Shown piece by piece: positions 60,702 to 64,000 of a stretch of 64,000 nt of DNA (position 1 is the first letter of the stretch; the number at the start of each line of letters is the position of its first letter). The position numbers and the translations under genes are program-made. Under the pieces are notes generated by a model that did not search any database, was not told the DNA's origin, and saw only the letters and a program-made list of their open reading frames with translations. Origin of the DNA: Tessaracoccus aquimaris (lineage in GTDB: Bacteria > Actinomycetota > Actinomycetes > Propionibacteriales > Propionibacteriaceae); the NCBI RefSeq assembly GCF_001997345.1, contig NZ_CP019606.1:1178001-1242000 (forward strand), in the 5' to 3' direction.

Positions 60702-61492
60702 AGCGCGTACCCCCTCGGCCCGTCGGGTCGACCGGCGCGCGCGGCGACGATCGCCTCGGCGAGTTCGCGGACGCCCGCCTCGGACCATCGCGCGACGCCG
60801 TCTGCGGAGGCGCGCATCACGAGGGGGAAGATGCCGCGGGTCAGGTCCAGGCCCGACGTGGCGGAGTCGTCGTCGGCAGCGTCGTAGAGCGACTGAAGCA
60901 GGGCGGCGACGGCGGCGCGCTCGTCGGCCTCAGGATCGTACAGCTTCTTCAGGGCCCCGCGGGCGAACGCGGCGCCGGAGCCGACGGTGGTGTACTCCTG
61001 CTCCTCGTAGCGGCCGCCGGTCGCGTCGTAGGAGAACATCCGGCCCCGATCGGCGCGGTCGTCCCAGCCGATGAACAGCGGGAGGACGACAAGGCCCTGC
61101 ATCGCCTGCGTCAGGTTGCCGCGGATCAGCGCGCCGAGCCGGTTGGCCTTGCCGTCGAAGCTGAGGCCGACGCCCTCGACCTTCTCGAAGTGCTCAAGTT
61201 CGACCTGAAACAGCCGCACCAGTTCGATGGCCACGCCCGCGACTCCCGCGACGCCGATGATCGACTGCTCGTCGGCGGAGAACACCTTCTCGATGTCGCG
61301 CATGGCGATGGCGGAGCCCATGGTCGCGCGGCGGTCGCCCGCCATCACCACGCCGTCGCGATAGCGGGCGGCGACGATGGTGGTTCCATGTACCGCGGGA
61401 AGCGCATCGGTGGCGACCCTCGGGAGGGTGTCCGGCGCGACCCTGCGCAGGTACTCCACGAAGGAGGGGCTCGCATCAGGCAGGTGGGTCAC
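60698..61492 (-). CDS. prcB: 20S proteasome β subunit
   Basis: 264 residues. A 36-residue propeptide ends in AVHG; the mature catalytic Thr37 begins [20 protein letters not shown], followed by [60 protein letters not shown] and [19 protein letters not shown], all diagnostic of PrcB. Usually pup and dop lie just upstream with arc beyond them. Here a divergent DUF3054 gene is found instead, followed directly by trmI. Confidence 0.94.
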   Translation of the reverse strand: MTHLPDASPSFVEYLRRVAPDTLPRVATDALPAVHGTTIVAARYRDGVVMAGDRRATMGSAIAMRDIEKVFSADEQSIIGVAGVAGVAIELVRLFQVELEHFEKVEGVGLSFDGKANRLGALIRGNLTQAMQGLVVLPLFIGWDDRADRGRMFSYDATGGRYEEQEYTTVGSGAAFARGALKKLYDPEADERAAVAALLQSLYDAADDDSATSGLDLTRGIFPLVMRASADGVARWSEAGVRELAEAIVAARAGRPDGPRGYAL

Positions 61493-61554
61493 CGCACCAT
61501 CCTAGGGCGGATCGGCGGATACCTCATGTCCCCGCGGCTGCCTAGACTGGCGCC

Positions 61555-61908
61555 ATGGTGCGTTTCGGCTGGCTGCTCATCGATCTCGTGCTCGTCGTCG
61601 TCTTCGCGGCGGTCGGGCGAGCCTCTCACGGGGAGAGCCCCCTCGGCGCGTTCCTGACGGCGTGGCCGTTCCTGGTGGCGTGCGTCGCGGCCTGGATCGT
61701 GCTTCTCGTGCTGCAGGACGACGGCCTTGGCTGGCGCGCGGGCCTGATCGTCTGGCTCGTCACGCTGATCGGCGGGATGGCGCTGCGGGTGGCCTCGGGC
61801 GACACCGCGGCGGTCGCCTTCATGATCGTGGCGACGATCTTCCTCGGGGTGACGCTGCTCGGCTGGCGCGTGGTCGCCCGGGCCGTGCGCCGTCGTCGAA
61901 CCGCCTGA
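61555..61908 (+). CDS. DUF3054 small membrane protein
   Basis: 117 residues from ATG 61555. Four membrane helices: LLIDLVLVVVFAAVGRASH, FLTAWPFLVACVAAWIVLLVL, RAGLIVWLVTLIGGMALRV and AVAFMIVATIFLGVTLLGW, with a basic tail. The SHGESP loop after helix 1 is the DUF3054 motif. Function unknown. It occupies the place where pup, dop and arc might be expected. Confidence 0.8.
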   Translation: MVRFGWLLIDLVLVVVFAAVGRASHGESPLGAFLTAWPFLVACVAAWIVLLVLQDDGLGWRAGLIVWLVTLIGGMALRVASGDTAAVAFMIVATIFLGVTLLGWRVVARAVRRRRTA

Positions 61909-61990
61909 GCGGGACGGCGTCCGGCGCCCGCGTCGCGTCACGGACTCCCGAGCGCGGGCGGAGACGCCTCAAGGCCTAACCTTGGCCGCC

Positions 61991-62920
61991 TCAGTCCGCC
62001 TGGGGCGCAGGCGCCCGACCGCCCAGTTCGGCGGGGATGTTCGCGGGGCGTGGACCCTGATAGTCGGGTCCGTAGGCGCCGGGTGCCGGGCGACGCTTGC
62101 GCATCGGTGCGGCGACTCCTGGGGCGAGCCTGCGGGAGATGATCAGGAACCCGGTGTGCGCCGACGTTCCGTGTCCTGGCCGGATCGCGAGACCCTCCGC
62201 GTGCCAGTCGCGCACCGTCGTCTCGGTCGCGTGTGGCTCGGTGAAACCGCCGTGGGCGCGCAGCGTGTCGGCCACGCGGCCCAACTGTGTCGCGGTGGCG
62301 ACGTAGCAGCAGATCACGCCGCCGGGGACGAGTCGTTCGCCGACCGCGTCGATGCACTCCCACGGGGCGAGCATGTCGAGCACCGCCCGGTCGATGGGCT
62401 CGTCCTCGATGGCCTCGACCAGGTCGCCAACCGTCAGCGTCCATGCCGGGTGCGGGCCGCCGAGGAAGTTCTCGACGTTGGCCCGCGCGACGTCGGCGAA
62501 GCGCTCCCGCCGCTCGTAGGAGTGCAGCGACCCCTCCGGGCCGATGGCGCGCAGCAGCGCCAGCGTCAACGCACCCGAGCCGACGCCCGCCTCGAGGACG
62601 CGCGCCCCCGGGAAGATGTCGGTCCACATCACGATCTGCGCCGCCTCCTTGGGATAGACGACTGCGGCGTCGCGCGGCATCGAGACCATGTATTCGTTGA
62701 GGATCGGCCGGAACGCCAGGTACTTCATCCCGCCGACCGAGGTGACTGTGACGCCCTCGGGCCCGCCGATCAGGTCGTCGTGGCTGACGGCGCCCTTGGT
62801 GGTGTGCCAGACGCCACCCTCCTTGAGCACGACCGACTTGCGGCGGCCCTTGCTGTCGGTCAGCGTGACCCGTTCTCCCGCGCGCAGGTTTCCGGTGGTG
62901 ACTCCCGAGAGATTGGTCAC
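61991..62920 (-). CDS. trmI: tRNA (adenine-58-N1)-methyltransferase TrmI
   Basis: 309 residues from GTG 62920, overlapping the HAD gene stop (GTGA). An N-terminal β-domain (GNLRAGERVTLTDSKGRRK) precedes the Rossmann domain: AQIVMWTDIFPGARVLEAGVGSGALTLALLRA-type motif I (GARVLEAGVGSGALTLALL), SYERRERFADVARANVENF, and DRAVLDMLAPWECIDAVGE with the NPPY-like DMLAPW site. HGTSAHTGFLIISRRLAPG is close to the end. In Mycobacterium it lies near the arc-dop-pup-prcBA cluster; here prcB is only 500 bp away. Confidence 0.92.
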   Translation of the reverse strand: MTNLSGVTTGNLRAGERVTLTDSKGRRKSVVLKEGGVWHTTKGAVSHDDLIGGPEGVTVTSVGGMKYLAFRPILNEYMVSMPRDAAVVYPKEAAQIVMWTDIFPGARVLEAGVGSGALTLALLRAIGPEGSLHSYERRERFADVARANVENFLGGPHPAWTLTVGDLVEAIEDEPIDRAVLDMLAPWECIDAVGERLVPGGVICCYVATATQLGRVADTLRAHGGFTEPHATETTVRDWHAEGLAIRPGHGTSAHTGFLIISRRLAPGVAAPMRKRRPAPGAYGPDYQGPRPANIPAELGGRAPAPQAD

Positions 62921-63594
62921 AGCGTTGCCTTCGTGTTGTCGCGCCAGATCTGCAGGAGATCGGCCCAGGTGGTGGCGGTCAGCCCGGTGGTCGAGACGAC
63001 CATCCGCGGGTGCGGTTCGAGGCGCGCGAGCGCCGGGACGGCGTAGACGAACGCGCCGGCGGCCAGGGCAGATGCGGTGCCGGGGACGGAGTCCTCGAGG
63101 GCGATGACCTCCTCCGGCGCGGCGCCGAAACGCTCCATCGCCAGCAGGTAGGCCTCGGGGTGCGGCTTGGACTGCTGCACATCGTCGGCGGAGATCACGA
63201 AGTGCACCGTCGGGGGCAGCAGTTCGATGGCGGCCTCCATGATGATGCCGTTCGAGGCGGTGACCACGGCCGCGGGAACGCCGTCTGCCGCCGCGTCCTC
63301 GAGGAGTTGCAGCGCGCCGGGCAGGAACGGCAGGCCGTCGCGGCGCAGTCGTGCCACGACGCGGTCGTGCAGTTCGTGGTGGATCTCGTCGACCCGGTCG
63401 GGCTGGCCGATCGACTCCGCCATCTGCCGGGTCGTCTCGGCGGCGTTCTGCCCGATCATGGAGCGCATCTTGGCGTCGTCCCAGACCACGCCGTGCGCGG
63501 CGAGCATCTCCGCTTCCGTCTCGGCCCAGATGGGCTCGGTGTCGACCAGTGTTCCGTCGAAGTCCCACAGGACCGCTTTGGGCTTAGCCAGCAT
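62917..63594 (-). CDS. HAD-superfamily phosphatase, subfamily IA
   Basis: 225 residues from ATG 63594. Motif I AVLWDFDGTLVDTEPIW with the nucleophile Asp11, motif II VVTASNGI, motif III Lys in QQSKPHPEAYLLAMERFG and motif IV VIALEDSVPGTASALAAGA. Residues 18-85 form the four-helix cap. Resembles β-phosphoglucomutase-like or phosphoglycolate phosphatase-like enzymes; substrate undefined. The start overlaps the metH end by 11 bases. Confidence 0.85.
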   Translation of the reverse strand: MLAKPKAVLWDFDGTLVDTEPIWAETEAEMLAAHGVVWDDAKMRSMIGQNAAETTRQMAESIGQPDRVDEIHHELHDRVVARLRRDGLPFLPGALQLLEDAAADGVPAAVVTASNGIIMEAAIELLPPTVHFVISADDVQQSKPHPEAYLLAMERFGAAPEEVIALEDSVPGTASALAAGAFVYAVPALARLEPHPRMVVSTTGLTATTWADLLQIWRDNTKATL

Positions 63595-64000
63595 TGAAAT
63601 ACTTTGCCTCCGGGTGGTGCAACACGATCGCGTCGGTTGACTGTTCGGGATGGAGCTGGAGCTCCTCGCTCAGGGCGACCCCGATGCGGGAGGGGTCGAG
63701 CAGTCCCACCAGGGTACGTCGATCCTCAAGATTGGGGCATGCGGGGTAGCCAAACGAGTACCGCGACCCCCGGTAGGCCTGGTCGCGGATCGCCGCGTCC
63801 ACGTCCCCGTCGGCGGCGCCGAGGCCAAGCTCGTCGCGGATCCGCGAGTGCCACAACTCGGCAAGGGCCTCGGTGAGCTGCACCGACAGGCCATGCAGTT
63901 CCAGGTAGTCGCGGTACGCGTTCGCCTCGAAGATCCGTTGGGTGGCCTTCGCCACCTCAGGACCCATCGTGACCAGTTGCATGGCGAGCACGTCGGGGCC
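63584..64000 (-). CDS. metH: Cobalamin-dependent methionine synthase, C-terminal part (runs off window)
   Basis: The last about 138 residues are present; the rest lies beyond 64000. It belongs to the reactivation (AdoMet-binding) domain: ANAYRDYLELHGLSVQLTE, ALAELWHSRIRDELG, the SAM-binding signature YRGSRYSFGYPACPNLEDR and the terminal LHPEQSTDAIVLHHPEAKY. The domain reductively remethylates oxidised cobalamin. Same strand and overlapping with the HAD gene. Confidence 0.9.
   Translation of the reverse strand, partial: GPDVLAMQLVTMGPEVAKATQRIFEANAYRDYLELHGLSVQLTEALAELWHSRIRDELGLGAADGDVDAAIRDQAYRGSRYSFGYPACPNLEDRRTLVGLLDPSRIGVALSEELQLHPEQSTDAIVLHHPEAKYFNAG

Overview
The window is high-GC, densely packed actinobacterial DNA. 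The right-hand 10.7 kb (53.3-64 kb) is ordinary core chromosome: metH (3' end), a HAD phosphatase, trmI, the 20S proteasome pair prcB-prcA, tyrA, cmk, der and a YdcF-type protein, with short flanking genes. The family content and the GTG starts with overlapping stops fit Propionibacteriales (perhaps Tessaracoccus-like). That placement is inference; no rRNA or other marker settles it.

The left 53 kb is accessory and organised around one integration target, a tRNA-Pro(GGG) gene. Three near-identical direct repeats carrying the 3' part of this tRNA lie at 2380-2420, 12363-12405 and inside the intact tRNA at 53128-53201. They delimit two tandem islands. Island 1 (about 2.4-12.4 kb) holds a truncated DUF6119-like gene and a complete overlapping four-gene type II Wadjet (JetABCD) anti-plasmid operon, but no integrase of its own. 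Island 2 (about 12.4-53.25 kb) is an integrative conjugative element. The tRNA-Pro gene is split at its anticodon loop: its 3' half is at 12363-12405 and its 5' half at 53239-53282. The element carries a complete replacement tRNA-Pro just inside its right end.

Island 2 has, from left to right: (a) a leftward defence-like operon of four overlapping genes (AAA+ ATPase, S8 protease, SIR2-plus-P-loop protein, HNH nuclease), which looks like an IetAS pair extended by two more effectors; (b) a small membrane protein, a MobF relaxase and an HNH-like Cys-rich protein; (c) a rightward antibiotic-resistance-type cassette (short leader peptide, ABC-F ATPase, MFS exporter) followed by an AraC regulator; (d) ardC, disrupted by an ISL3 element that is itself disrupted by an IS481-type element, both with exact target duplications; (e) the transfer and maintenance module: primase-polymerase, DUF2637 protein, ParB-like protein, VirB8-like protein, VirB1/M23 hydrolase, two DUF6112 proteins, VirB6-like protein, SCO6880, a reversed CHAT-domain gene, VirB4, VirD4, SSB, DUF4913 protein, Xis and tyrosine integrase. 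Integrase arm-type sites (TTGGTCCACTT) occur near both ends.

Three large island genes (AAA ATPase, relaxase, ABC-F) each contain one apparent single-base deletion in a C or G run. That points to homopolymer sequencing error rather than three independent inactivations. By contrast, the far left 2.4 kb holds truly degraded genes (a Cdc48-like AAA ATPase and a DUF6414-like gene).
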